A stretch of 64,000 nt of DNA from Ciona savignyi. Its lineage: Eukaryota > Chordata > Ascidiacea > Phlebobranchia > Cionidae. Shown here piece after piece: positions 46,450-56,879 of the stretch. How positions within the stretch are numbered: position 1 is the first letter of the stretch; each line of letters begins with the position of its first letter. The notes under the pieces were generated by a model. That model was given only the letters and a program-made list of their open reading frames with translations, did no database searches and was not told the DNA's origin. A program made the position numbers and the translations under genes. The stretch spans positions 56,593 through 120,592 of the forward strand of contig CH003142.1 of the NCBI GenBank assembly GCA_000149265.1, written 5' to 3'.

Positions 46450-47320
46450 CCACAAACAATTATTTGACGTCACAACTTCTTTAAGCAATGTTCGTTAACA
46501 TTCACGGAATTCTGGAACTTACTCTGCGTGACGTAAACACACGTTTGTAATAACTATGTTATATATACAAAGTGACATATATTATGGTTGTGATTATATT
46601 CGTTTTACAAGATGTGATTTATCTTATCACTAAATTCTGCCAAACCTCATACACTTGCACCCGACGATATACCGAAACGCGTTTCTAGTATTTTTTTATT
46701 TAAACTTTTCAAAATACAATTTTGAACTCGTTTCTAGTAAAGAGCCGACATGCTTTCACCATACAGACAGATACGGTTTGGTAGGATAATCATGTTGTTC
46801 GTCCGTCCGACCGGTTAGTCTGGTGGTTTAGTGCGACACGACACATTCTAACCGAAAGGTTGAAGGTACGAAACAGTCCATGGTTTTGTCCTTGGGCAAG
46901 GTACTTAACGGACATTGTCTAAACCCGCGGATTAAACTTGTTATCATAGAGATTTCAACTTCTAAGATTTGGAGTCCCTGATACATTGGTATATGTATCG
47001 GCGGCGTTAACAATTTGACGGCAAAATCGAATTTTCAACGGTTTGTCTGTCATATATATCCCAGTATCGACACAACTAGCGACCTCAGTTGATCGATATG
47101 ACGTCAAGTGACGATATGCTGCGTCATAACTCCCATGTACCTCAAGAGGAACAGATACCACAATGTTGATCTAAAGTTCCAGAAGTCGTCGCTTCCACGC
47201 ACGTTACCACACTGTCACCGGTCGATGTGACGTCAGAGCTCTGCACTGATTTACTGGGGCGTTCCGCGCATGCGAAAATGTACATTATTTTCCCGAATGT
47301 TGCAACACTTATTGCTTGAA
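46450..47320. repeat. Segmental duplication, copy 2
   Basis: Second copy of 44960-45900; disrupted by a SINE (46803-46940) and lacking part of the tRNA-like block. Confidence 0.8.
46803..46940 (+). mobile_element. 3'-truncated family-A SINE
   Basis: CGACCGGTTAGTCTGGTGGTT through CATTGTCTAAACCCGCGGATT, inside duplication copy 2. Confidence 0.75.
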
Positions 47321-47327
47321 AGGTTTC

Positions 47328-47515
47328 TGAAGCTATTGCAGTGTGTTATATATGATTTTTTTTTCTAAAACACATTGATCCACTAGGTTCAGGCAAAACT
47401 TGTAATTGTTTTTTTTTCTTACTTAAGGTACTTAACGGAAATTGCCTAAGCCCGCGGATTTAAACTATGAATCATACACAACACACTGCATTAGCTCAGG
47501 TAACCCGACCTTTAA
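47328..47515. mobile_element. Two opposed family-A SINE fragments
   Basis: Reversed GAAGCTATTGCAGTGTGTTA at 47328-47400 and forward CATACACAACACACTGCATT at about 47440-47515. Confidence 0.6.
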
Positions 47516-47589
47516 TCTCCCGGCTGAGTACCGACCATCTAACAGAACTAACAGAACACTACCCCAGGCATACCTTAAATACGGGGTAA

Positions 47590-48482
47590 CGTCACCCTAG
47601 GCATACGACAAATACAGGGCAACACTACCCCAGGCATACCACAAATACAGGGAAACACAACCCCAGGCATACCACAAATACAGGGCAACACAACCCCAGG
47701 CATACGAACGACAAATACAGGACAACACTACCCAAGGCATACGACAAATACAGGACAACACTACCCAAGGCATACGACAAATACAGGGCAACACTACCCC
47801 GGGCATACCACAAATACAGAACAACACTACCTTAGATATACCACAAATACAGGGCAACACTACCTCAGGCATACCACAAATACAGGGCAACACTACCCCA
47901 GGCATACCACAAATACAGGGCAACACAACCCCAGGCATACAACAAATACAGGGCAACACAACCCCAGGCATACGAACGACAAATACAGGGCAACACTACC
48001 TTAGGCATACCACAAATACAGGGCAACACAACCCCAGGCATATAACAAATACAGGGCAACACCATCCCAGGCATACCACAAATACAGGGCAACACAACCC
48101 CAGGCATACGAACGACAAATACGGGGCAACACTACCCCAGGCATCCATAAATACAGGGCAACACTACCCCAGGCATACCACAAATACAGGGCAACACCAC
48201 CCCAGGCATACCACAAATACAGGGCAACACAACCCCAGGCCATACGAACGACAAATACAGGGCAACACCACCCCCAGGCATACCACAAATACAGAGCAAC
48301 ACACCCTCAGGCATACGAAAAATACAGGGCAACACAACCGACTAATACAGGGCAACACAACCGACTAATACAGGGCAACACTACCTCAGGCATACCACAA
48401 ATACAGGGCAACACAACCCCAGGCATACGAACGACAAATACAGGGCAACACAACCCCAGGCATACAACAAATACAGGGCAAA
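47590..48482. repeat. 33-bp minisatellite array (~27 units)
   Basis: Unit on the plus strand is AGGCATACCACAAATACAGG then GCAACACTACCCC (33 bp). Some units carry CATACGAACGACAAATAC and are 4 bp longer. As 33 is a multiple of 3, all long frames are repeat translations; one minus frame reads MPGVVLPCICG per unit. The longer units shift the frame, so no single protein spans the array, and no start, signal or splice context supports a gene. Confidence 0.95.
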
Positions 48483-48489
48483 ATTTCTG

Positions 48490-49317
48490 AAATTTGGCCG
48501 TCAAAAAAGCCAAATGGCAACCCCGATCGGATGGTTAACCATTCAGTTACTCGTCTGTTCCTTTGGTCATTTTCGTTATGCATGAAAGCTTCTTATAATG
48601 GAATTTCTATGGCAATATCGCAGTACAAGATTTTTACCAGTGGACGTATACAAGGTTACTCAACCGGCTGCTGTCATTTACTCAAATACTTTTGTTAGAA
48701 TTTGTAGCGGCTGCTTCTTTTATTATATTTTATATATATTGCTTTTACACGGTATACCAGTAGCAATTTTTCTTTTTTATTCGTTTGACTCCGATATGCG
48801 CAACGTTACAAGTAAAATAATGCACAAGCATAACCGGCTACGTAATCTTATAAATGGTAACGGGATGTAGGGTACGTTAAGCGTATTTCCGCCCTCGAGA
48901 CCACAAGAGCCTAGGCTTTACAGACTGTGAATTTGGAAACACAGTTCTGTAACGTAATCCTAGACACCTCTGTGTCTGTGTCTCTGGTGAAACGATCTTT
49001 TATAGGCGATTTTGCAACAAAGGAAAAATGCGATGCAAAGTATCTAAAACACGTACAATAGATAATGTTTGCGCTCCGTGCAATAGAATATCTCTGCACG
49101 CTGAATTTAGAAGTTTTCCCAGGTCGTTTATCGCATCGTAAATTTAAAAAGTCTTTCGTCGATTATTCCGATTGCTTTGTTACTTAGAATTTTGATAACC
49201 AAGTGGTCAGCGTCCAGCTATCTTGGTACGACAAATTTATTATTCAGTTTTAATTATTAGCGTTTATAGTTTTTGCATTTACGGAATAAAAAACAAATCA
49301 TCATTTGGATATTTAAC
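48490..49317. other. Gene-free spacer
   Basis: A 90-codon plus frame at 48598-48870 has a hydrophobic centre but no family resemblance, and no splice context supports it. Nothing else seen. Confidence 0.4.
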
Positions 49318-49530
49318 ACACTACAGGATCACTTGGAGTGCATGGATCGTTAGATCGCCTACTATATTTAGTAATTACAAAAGCCTTGGAGAAAACTTCT
49401 CTCAATAAAATAAAGATTAATGTTAGGGTTGGGGTTAAAGTTAGTTCTGGGGTTGAGATTAGTGTTTGGGACAGGGTTATAATTACTTTCCATAGCAATC
49501 TAAGCGATCCCGTAGTATTTAGAGGCACCC
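49318..49530. mobile_element. Short inverted-repeat MITE (family B)
   Basis: CACTACAGGATCACTTGGAG at the left, GATCCCGTAGTATTTAGAGG and CACCCC at the right, core TTAGGGTTGGGGTTAAAGTT. Confidence 0.75.
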
Positions 49531-49746
49531 CAGTTTTTTTGCTAACATTAAATGCCGTCAGATAAATGGATTTAATAATAATGGTTATGTATATCCTACA
49601 ATTTAGTTAACTTTTTATATTTTATCAGTTAAAATTACAAATTGTATAGTGTAAGTTAAAGATTTGACCTTTATTCATCTATACAGTTCAGGAAAAAACA
49701 AACTCAGATTTTTCTTTTTTAAATTATATATCTTTAAATTAAAACA

Positions 49747-50295
49747 ATGTCTGTTGCAAGACATGGTATCCAAGTCGCAAAGAGAGTTGGCACAGTTCAC
49801 GCGGTCAACCTAAACTGGGAGATTGGAAAATATCCCAACCAACTGGGATGCATTCATGAAAGTTTAATCCCGCTGCAAAAGAAGCTACACAAGATGGACT
49901 ACATTGGGTCCAACTATTGCAAGTATGGGTTGCTGAACCACGACATGTTAAACGAGACAGATAGCGATGTAGAGGAAGCTCGTCGCCGAATGACTGAAGA
50001 TGAGACCCAAGGAAGATATTTCCGAATCAACCGAGCCCTCTTACTCTCCTCAAACCAGCAGATCCTGCCCGTAGATCAGTGGACACCAATGGACGCCGAC
50101 CACAACTATCTTCAGCCTCATATCAATGCTGTGCAGCAGGAAAAACAAGAGAGGTTGCTTGTCAAGTGTGCCATGCTTGATTTCGAAGACTACACAGATA
50201 GATTGTTCATGATGCCATATCGATTGATTAATTTCTTTAAAATTCGCGACATGAGGCAAAAGCTGAGAGCACAGGCAAACCCTACACTTGTGTAG
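49747..50295 (+). CDS. UQCRB: Cytochrome bc1 complex subunit 7-like (UQCRB), extended, intronless
   Basis: 182-aa frame in one exon. The central ~95 residues match the 14-kDa ubiquinol-cytochrome c reductase binding subunit: YGLLNHDMLNETDSDVEEA, GRYFRINRALLLSSNQQILP, VDQWTPMDADHNYLQPHI and QQEKQERLL, corresponding to human LGLMRDDTIYEDDDVKEA, RMFRIKRALDLNLKHQILP and KEQWTKYEEENFYLEPYL. In mitochondria this subunit sits on the matrix side of complex III next to cytochrome b. Human UQCRB is 111 aa; here there are about 50 extra N-terminal and 40 extra C-terminal residues (DYTDRLFMMPYRLINFFKI). A diverged or testis/tissue-specific paralogue or retrogene is possible. AATAAA signals lie at 50376 and 50455. 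Acceptor-like TACAGTTCAG ends at 49691. Confidence 0.8.
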   Translation: MSVARHGIQVAKRVGTVHAVNLNWEIGKYPNQLGCIHESLIPLQKKLHKMDYIGSNYCKYGLLNHDMLNETDSDVEEARRRMTEDETQGRYFRINRALLLSSNQQILPVDQWTPMDADHNYLQPHINAVQQEKQERLLVKCAMLDFEDYTDRLFMMPYRLINFFKIRDMRQKLRAQANPTLV

Positions 50296-50375
50296 TTATA
50301 CTGACTGCATTCTTTTGTATCATTTGGACTTAAGGTTTATAATGATTCACAGTTTACTGTTATTTGATTTGGTTA

Positions 50376-50460
50376 AATAAAGTTCAACAGTTGATATGCT
50401 TTAAAATTCATATTATAACTCACTTGAAACATGTTAAATTATTGTTTATGGCTGAATAAA
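50376..50460 (+). terminator. Polyadenylation signals of the UQCRB-like gene
   Basis: AATAAA at 50376-50381 and again at 50455-50460, 81 and 160 nt after the stop. Confidence 0.6.
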
Positions 50461-50547
50461 ATCTACAAGTTTAAGTTTGTCCTGTGGTAAATTGTGTAGC
50501 AGGTTGCATCCTGTGAAATGCTGTTCAACTTAGATTGATCAGATTAG

Positions 50548-50690
50548 TCCGACCAGTTAGTCTGGCGGTTTAGTGCGACGCCTTTCAACCGAAAGTTTGC
50601 AGTTTCGAAACTGGTCGGTACCTTGATCAAGGCACTAAATTGACATTGGTTTTCTCATTCCCGGGGATAAACATGAATATCCTATCTTTT
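50548..50690 (+). mobile_element. Family-A SINE with large internal deletion
   Basis: Head (CGACCAGTTAGTCTGGCGGTT) is joined after GCACTAAATTGACATTG directly to the tail (GGTTTTCTCATTCCCGGGGA). Confidence 0.75.
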
Positions 50691-51085
50691 TTAAATTAAC
50701 TATTCTATGTGTATAAATAAAGATATGGCTATGTATTGAACACCAGAGGGTGTTAGTATATTTTTACAGGGCTAAGTTTGTTTAGATTTGTCATTTTTTG
50801 CCTCAGTAATAAAAATTGGCAAACAAGTCAAATCATGACACAGAAACTGGAAGTTTTAAAGCCAGTATGTGCTCTTCACAAAGACTTATTGTGTATCGGC
50901 TGCCTAAACCACATGCATAATTAACGTCTCCAACACATACAGTAAACCCGGAGGGTTGGGAATTCAAATGCATAGTATGTTTCGATCTTCTAGTAAGTAA
51001 TCAGTAGCGCAAATTGTACAATTAAAGCCCACTTACTCATAAACACGATATTGACCTATCTTTAGCACCAAGTTGTTTCATTGTG

Positions 51086-51205
51086 CAAGGTACTTAACGA
51101 ACATTGCCTGAACCCAGTGGATTGATGGGTTCTACTGAATTGAAGGAACTTGTGAATCATACATAGCACACTGCAATAGGTCAGGCTCAAGGTGATCTCA
51201 TTTCT
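51086..51205 (+). mobile_element. Partial family-A SINE
   Basis: GTGCAAGGTACTTAACGAAC to CAAGGTGATCTC. Confidence 0.65.
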
Positions 51206-51582
51206 ATCTGAAATTCTATCCTATAGCACTGCTTAAATCCCGCAATAGTCACAACCTTGCCAAAGCATTGCTGTTTTTACTTATCTTTAAGCCAAAATAA
51301 TTATAATTTTGATTTAATACATTTCCCTTCTAATCTATATTAACATCATCTGACCCCATTCACAGAAGTGACATTTTAAGAGTTGTGTAAAATATGAGTT
51401 TATTGTTAACATTCAAATACAATAAAATAGGTACAAGAAATGATCAAATAAAAAGAAGTATTGCTCTAAGGAGGGTACAGCACACTGAACATTGTATTTT
51501 GGTAAATAGGGAAAACATGAAAATATAAGCATTTTATCTCTTTTTGGCGAATAATACATCAAAGAAAAAAAAATGTAAATAA

Positions 51583-51588
51583 TTTATT
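51583..51588 (-). terminator. Polyadenylation signal of KLHL18
   Basis: AATAAA on the minus strand 28 nt after the TAG/TAA region of the KLHL18 frame. Confidence 0.5.
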
Positions 51589-51616
51589 TTAGTTTCTCCA
51601 AAAGCCGAAAATACTT

Positions 51617-53347
51617 TCACAGGAGTGGGAGTGGAATTGTGCCTACACCCACACCGCCCTCGTGTGCCCACATCCTGTCTGATTTCTTCCACGAATTTGT
51701 CTCCGGATCGTAGACTTCAACTGAGTTGAGGTTGGTGCAGCCGTCGTAGCCTCCCAGAGCAAATATCTTTCCTCCACTGATGGCAACACCGACTCTGCTT
51801 CTGCGCATGCTCATGGGAGCAACAAAACACCACTGGTTGGTCACTTGGTCAAACACTTCAACCGTGTTGAGGAATTTCTGTCCGTCGTATCCCCCGAATA
51901 CGAACATACATCCTTGTAGAGAAGCAACCCCGTGCCTGCATCGTTTCGAGAGCATTGGTACCTTCATGCACCATTTATCCAAGCTCAAGTCGTAGCATTC
52001 GACCGAATTGAAGATGGACAGCCCATCATGGCCACCGAGAACGTAGACGCTCGCTTCAAAGACGCCTACAGCTGCAGCACTGCGGGCTTTGTTCATTGGG
52101 CTTAGCCGCTGCCATTCTTGAGTGTGTGGTCTGAAAACCTCACAGGAGTTGAGAGATGCCACACCATCGTACCCGCCGCACACAAAGATTTGATCGGCGT
52201 GTGCGACGCAACCGAGCGCGCTTCGTTTCTCATGCATCGGTTTAATGTTGCACCATTCGTCGGTTTCAGGAATGTACATTTCAACTGTATTCAATCGGTT
52301 CATACCATCGTACCCACCCACAGCGTACAGCTGCCCCGCAAGCACAGCCACACCAACTCGACTGCGGCATGTTTTCATTGAATTCACAAGTTCCCATCGC
52401 CCTGCAAGACCAGAGTATTTCTCCACAGTGTTAAGGGCTTCACCAGCAGATGTAAGCCCTCCCACTGCGTAGATCATTTCATGAATTTCTGCGCAGTACC
52501 TCGGTCGTACCATGTTTGGAGGGAACTCAGCGCGACGATCAGGCATCAGATGGTAATCTTTTGCTTTATCCACAAGATCCCTGCATTTCAGACACGATTT
52601 AATGGCAACATCCATTTGAATAACATCAGTTAAAAACTGAGGGCGCAACAAGGGCAAACGGACATGTTGTAGGAGTTCATGCATATATTCTGATCTCTTG
52701 TTGTAGTTATGTTTTACCCAAGCCGCAGCCGCGGAAAATATCTGCTCTTCCGATTTCACATTCAATTCATTCCGGGACAACATAATTAAAACCTTATCTT
52801 TTGGCAGTTCAAGAAATTCATCAGATTTAGAAACTTCAACAAAATGTTGGTTTAGGTAACTTTTAGCTTTTTCCACAAGTGGTGTGCACATGAGCATTTC
52901 AGCAAATTCACTAATTCCAAGACAGTTGTTGGGGTGTAAATGAGATTTCATAAAATTTGCGCAAAAATCTTTTACCACTTGAAGTTGTAGAAAATTTGCA
53001 CCAATCATAACAGACTGAACAGTTTCAACATTCACTGTTATTTTCCCGGTGTAAGCGTAGTTAATAAGGTGTTCAAGAGCGTGGTCATCTATAGAATTAA
53101 TAACTATCTCATTTACATTTGCTTCAGCCATATCCGTGGTAAACATGGTTGTGAAATATGGTATTACGGCGGCAAGGACAATCTTGTGTGCAGTGAATTT
53201 CGATCCGTTAACCTTTAGTGTGACGTCGCACATTTTTCCTTGCCCTCTTATTTTCTGCATCACGTCAAACGCTTGTGAGGAGAATGACTGACAATCCAAA
53301 GTCTCTTCCGTGTCCTCATGGTCAATGTCATGGAGTGAAAATGCCAT
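51617..53347 (-). CDS. KLHL18: Kelch-like protein 18 (intronless)
   Basis: 576-aa substrate adaptor for a Cullin-3 ubiquitin ligase. A BTB domain (about 30-135; MCDVTLKVNGSKFTAHKIVL, AVIPYFTTMF) mediates dimerisation and Cul3 binding, a BACK domain follows (about 140-245; LHPNNCLGISEFAE, LNVKSEEQIFSAAAAWV), then six kelch repeats (YAVGGLTSAG, YAVGGYDG, FVCGGYDG, YVLGGHDG, FVFGGYDG, FALGGYDG) forming the substrate-binding propeller. Length and the C-terminus HEGGVGVGTIPL match vertebrate KLHL18 (574 aa, HEGGVGVGCIPL); CRDLVDKAKDYHLMP is also near identical. The frame is one exon with ATG at 53347-53345. It is convergent with the UQCRB-like gene 1.3 kb away. Confidence 0.95.
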   Translation of the reverse strand: MAFSLHDIDHEDTEETLDCQSFSSQAFDVMQKIRGQGKMCDVTLKVNGSKFTAHKIVLAAVIPYFTTMFTTDMAEANVNEIVINSIDDHALEHLINYAYTGKITVNVETVQSVMIGANFLQLQVVKDFCANFMKSHLHPNNCLGISEFAEMLMCTPLVEKAKSYLNQHFVEVSKSDEFLELPKDKVLIMLSRNELNVKSEEQIFSAAAAWVKHNYNKRSEYMHELLQHVRLPLLRPQFLTDVIQMDVAIKSCLKCRDLVDKAKDYHLMPDRRAEFPPNMVRPRYCAEIHEMIYAVGGLTSAGEALNTVEKYSGLAGRWELVNSMKTCRSRVGVAVLAGQLYAVGGYDGMNRLNTVEMYIPETDEWCNIKPMHEKRSALGCVAHADQIFVCGGYDGVASLNSCEVFRPHTQEWQRLSPMNKARSAAAVGVFEASVYVLGGHDGLSIFNSVECYDLSLDKWCMKVPMLSKRCRHGVASLQGCMFVFGGYDGQKFLNTVEVFDQVTNQWCFVAPMSMRRSRVGVAISGGKIFALGGYDGCTNLNSVEVYDPETNSWKKSDRMWAHEGGVGVGTIPLPLL

Positions 53348-53392
53348 TAAAATTTAAAATGTTCTATATACCGGGCAATTTTTCTGAAAACG
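53348..53392 (-). promoter_or_regulatory. Acceptor 36 nt before the KLHL18 start
   Basis: TTTCGTTTTCAG (minus) ends at 53384. It is either a 5'-UTR cis-splice acceptor or a spliced-leader site. Confidence 0.35.
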
Positions 53393-53394
53393 AA

Positions 53395-53610
53395 AAAATA
53401 TACTAATGTACGGTAGTTAATTTTTTCTATTAAAAAAAGAACATTTAAAGACAATTTTTCCAAAAAAATATATTTTTTCTAAAATAAAGAAACATTTAAA
53501 GACAGTTTTTCTAAAAAAAAGAAACATTTTAAGACAGTTGTTCTAAAAAACAAACATTTAAAAAGAGTTTTTCTAACAAAAAAAAACGTTTAAATATAGT
53601 AATTTCTTTA
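53395..53610. repeat. AT-rich ~43-bp tandem repeat upstream of KLHL18
   Basis: About five degenerate units of AAGAAACATTTAAAGACAG followed by TTTTTCTAAAAA, directly in the KLHL18 promoter region. Confidence 0.8.
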
Positions 53611-54094
53611 AAATATAGGATATAATAGAGAGATAAAAAATTTGACAGCCACGTTTTAAACTATTACCTGAATCTGAATATTCGAGTACTAACGCTAATC
53701 ATTAACCAACAACATGTTATTTCAAATCTTTCATTTAACAGACTGTGCTGTGCCCACTAACATTTGTTTAACCTTATTCGGCTCTCACAACAGACTGATT
53801 TGAATAATAGATTCGGTAAACGGAAACTGACAGGAAAGCACATGAAATGACTAAAAAGCCATGGCGTCATGTATTGTGACGCCACAATAGAAATTACAAT
53901 GACGTTATTATGTGTTGATGCAACATACAATTGTTGATTGGCAAACGCCAGGTACATAAATAGACAACATACACAAATAAATTTGGCTAGCGATACTGTG
54001 ACTTGGTGGGATCTAAAGCATAAAGGTTTGGGTTCGATTGTTACTCTGACAACTTCCTCGTGTTATCCGATAATGCAAGTAGTCAGGCAACACT

Positions 54095-54470
54095 AAAAAG
54101 AGGGAAGGAGGAAAACCGACCACTAAAATTACTCTAAATACTACAGGATAGCTTGGATCGCTTATATATAATGTTAGGGTTGGGGTTCAAGTTAGTTCTG
54201 GGGTTGAGATTAGTGTTTGGGACAGGGTTAGAATTGCTTTCCATAGCAATCTAAGTGATCCAAGCGCTTCAAGCGATCTAAGCGATCCTGTAGTATTTAG
54301 AGGCACCCCTAAAATTATGAAAACTAATTCTAATCCTGCCCTAACAATATTCTTAACCCCGGATCTAACGCAAACTTAAACCCTAGTTCTTACACTAACC
54401 ATAATATAATATTAACTTTATTTTAGCGGGTAGTTTTCATATATTACCATTTCCCTCATTTTAGTTTCCT
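54095..54470. mobile_element. Inverted-repeat MITE (family E) carrying a nested MITE
   Basis: Left arm AAAGAGGGAAGGAGGAAAAC, right arm TTACCATTTCCCTCATTTTAG, split by the family-B element at 54132-54309. Confidence 0.75.
54132..54309. mobile_element. Family-B MITE with 8-bp target duplication
   Basis: Left CTCTAAATACTACAGGATAG, right GATCCTGTAGTATTTAGAGG then CACCCC, flanked by TAAAATTA at 54124-54131 and 54310-54317. The left end lacks the ~7 terminal bases (GGGGTGC) expected from the right end. Confidence 0.8.
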
Positions 54471-54522
54471 CCCACGTAGCCACAATCCTGCAAATAAAAA
54501 AGACCAATACAAAGTTATATTG

Positions 54523-55640
54523 GCGCGAAGTGATCTGACGATTGCCCGTGTGTTAACCCCCGTGGTTTTCCTATTCACGGGGATAAACATGAATAGCCTA
54601 ACCTTTCCTATATATTTACCACTACTGACTGTCAACCACTTTTTGAATGATCAAATAAATAATTTCATTCCTTGTACCGAACAAAATAAAATACCGTGGT
54701 TTATCGTATGTTCTTAGTTCCGAATTTACCAATCCCTTTGTTAGTGCGTCATAAGACAAAAAAGTGCGTCATCAGACACTGTCGTGTTACCTAAGACGTT
54801 GTATCATATGGCATCCTATTGTATTAGTGTCACGGGTATTTGACAACATTGGTTTGCGTTCAACCTTTTAAGCACTGGTTTCATAGAAAATGATATTTGG
54901 TTTTTGGTTTACACGGTTAGTTAAGCTGCCGCCGACAAGTTGGATCGTTCCTTAAATCACTTAACGGACTTTGCCTAAAACCACTGGTTTAATGGGTTCT
55001 ACTTAAATTATTTTCTCAAATATATTCAACACACTACAGTATCTCTGGTAACCCGACGGTGGACGTGAGGTGATTTGATAGACTGTTTGTTAACTCCCTT
55101 AGTTTTCCCATTCAGCGTGATAAACACGAATATTCTTTCCTATTTAGGCCGATGCACACTTAGAACGATGTGGGCGACGGCAAAATATGAAAGGATGGCG
55201 GGCGACAAATCATCGCTCAGAGAATCAATAGGACTATACACCAGAAAATCACTCTTGGAGCGATAAATCGCTTTATCGCTATACTTTTCTGGTATCCTGC
55301 CAGTTTCGACAGGTAACTGGTGATGTAATGTTATCTTCGTAAGTGAGCCTCGACCTTTACCGAAAAATATGCCAAAAAAATTCAAATTTTGGAATCTAAT
55401 TTTAATCTTAGTAACTTTCTTGGGTTGTGTCCTTGGGCAAGGCACTGAGCAGTCATTGCCTGAACCCGGCGGATTAATAGATTCTATTAAATTAAAGGAA
55501 CGTCTCAACCATACACAACACACCGTAATAGCTACGGTAACCCGACGGTGGGCGCGAGGTGATCTGACGATTATACCCGTGTGTAAACCCCCATGGTTTT
55601 CCCATTTATGGGGATAAACATAAATATTTTATCTTATCCT
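54523..55640 (+). mobile_element. Three partial family-A SINE copies
   Basis: Tail piece 54523-54606; a diverged piece 54945-55145 (CGGACTTTGCCTAAAACCAC to CACGAATATTC); a longer piece 55424-55640 (GGGTTGTGTCCTTGGGCAAG to ATAAACATAAATATTTT). Confidence 0.7.
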
Positions 55641-55733
55641 ATTGCGCAATTTAATTGCTTTGATTTATACAAACAGCAATATGGTTATTACCATGCTGTA
55701 AAATATAAATTTAGGACGGTTTTCACACGTGGT

Positions 55734-56034
55734 CCGGCCCGATGGTCTAGCGGTTAAGTACATCGCCTTTAATCGAAAGGTTCCAGGTGCGAAACTGGTC
55801 TCTAGCTAGTCGGCTGTGTCCTTGGGCAAGGCACTTTACGGACATTGCCTGAACCCAGCGGATTAATGGGTTCTACCAAATTGAAGGAACATGTCTATCA
55901 TATACAATACACTGCAATAGCTCCGGTAACCCGACGACGGGCGCGAGGTGATCTGACGATTGCCCGTGTGTTAACCCCCTAGGTTTTCCCATTCACGGGG
56001 ATAAACATGAATATCCTATCCTATCCTATATCCT
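55734..56034 (+). mobile_element. tRNA-derived SINE (family A), best preserved copy
   Basis: From GGCCCGATGGTCTAGCGGTT (A-box-like) and GGTGCGAAACTGG (B-box-like) through the whole consensus to ATGAATATCCTATCCTATCC. Confidence 0.9.
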
Positions 56035-56179
56035 ACGTTTAAGCAACACCAAGCCACTTAATATCTAATTATACACCATAACAACAATGCGCCATGAAAC
56101 CACGAAGTTTCGAGTTTCGAGGCGGCCCTAAACAAAAACAGTGACGCATCTTATTCAACCTTCTACTAATTAACTTCTC

Positions 56180-56320
56180 GAATATATTCGACACACTGCA
56201 GTATCTCTGATGGTAACCCGACGGTGGGCGCGAGGTGATTTGACGATAGACTGTGTGTTAACCCCCTTGGTTTTCTCATTTAACGTGATAAACATGAATA
56301 TTCTTTCCTATTTAGGAAAA
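56180..56320 (+). mobile_element. Partial family-A SINE
   Basis: ATTCGACACACTGCAGTATC to ATAAACATGAATATTC; the same diverged form as 55020-55140. Confidence 0.7.
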
Positions 56321-56441
56321 TAAATTAACCATCCGCTGTCTAGGTAGTATGCTTGCCAACAAAAAGACTGTGGGTAGCAATATTAAATTTGTATTGCGCA
56401 AATTAATGCGGGTAAAAATATCGCTGCTTGGTGGTGCGGTT

Positions 56442-56817
56442 TCACCATTTACCCATATGAACGTGGAGAAAATCTTGCTTTGGTGTCAAAACATCATCCT
56501 CGGCTTCCATCAATGGTGCAAGTTGAGCCAAATCTTCTACGGTTGGCATACCTTTATTCTTGGCGTCTGTAATGAAGAGTTTTATAACAATAAAATCAAT
56601 CAAGTGGAAAAGGATCCAACAAGAAAGACAGTTTGCCAGGATCTATATTATATATAATGGCGAGAGAAGTAGACCATAATATACTTGATGTAGATTTCAT
56701 TGCACATAGGTTGGCATCGCAGCCACTTCACTTACTCCAAGGAAACAAAAACGCAGAAACTTCTTCACTGGCGAGGCAGAAAACAACAAGAAGAACGATG
56801 AGTAGTTTGCGATCCAT
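56442..56817 (-). CDS. Small secreted peptide precursor, copy A (2 exons)
   Basis: Exons 56817-56736 and 56566-56442 (TGA), donor GTAAGT, acceptor CATTACAG, phase 1; 68 aa. Residues 1-22 are a signal peptide (MDRKLLIVLLVVFC...). After FLFPW comes an acidic middle (MPTVEDLAQLAPLMEAEDD) and a short C-terminus. In this copy the end is FLHVHMGKW, not the His-rich end of the other three, but the final Trp is kept. I do not recognise the family. The layout of signal, acidic propiece and short distinct tail is that of many secreted, including antimicrobial, peptide precursors; function is inference. Confidence 0.75.
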
Positions 56818-56879
56818 CTTTGAGATAATTATCAGAGACTGTACATCCAAGAAGAATTCCATTCAATATATACCTTCGC

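Noticed and set aside
47597..48583. Several overlapping 60-124 codon minus ORFs rich in Cys and Val
   Set aside because: They are translations of the 33-bp minisatellite in different frames, without gene context.
48598..48870. 90-codon plus ORF with a transmembrane-like centre
   Set aside because: No homology by eye, AT-rich composition like the flanks and no splice or polyadenylation context.
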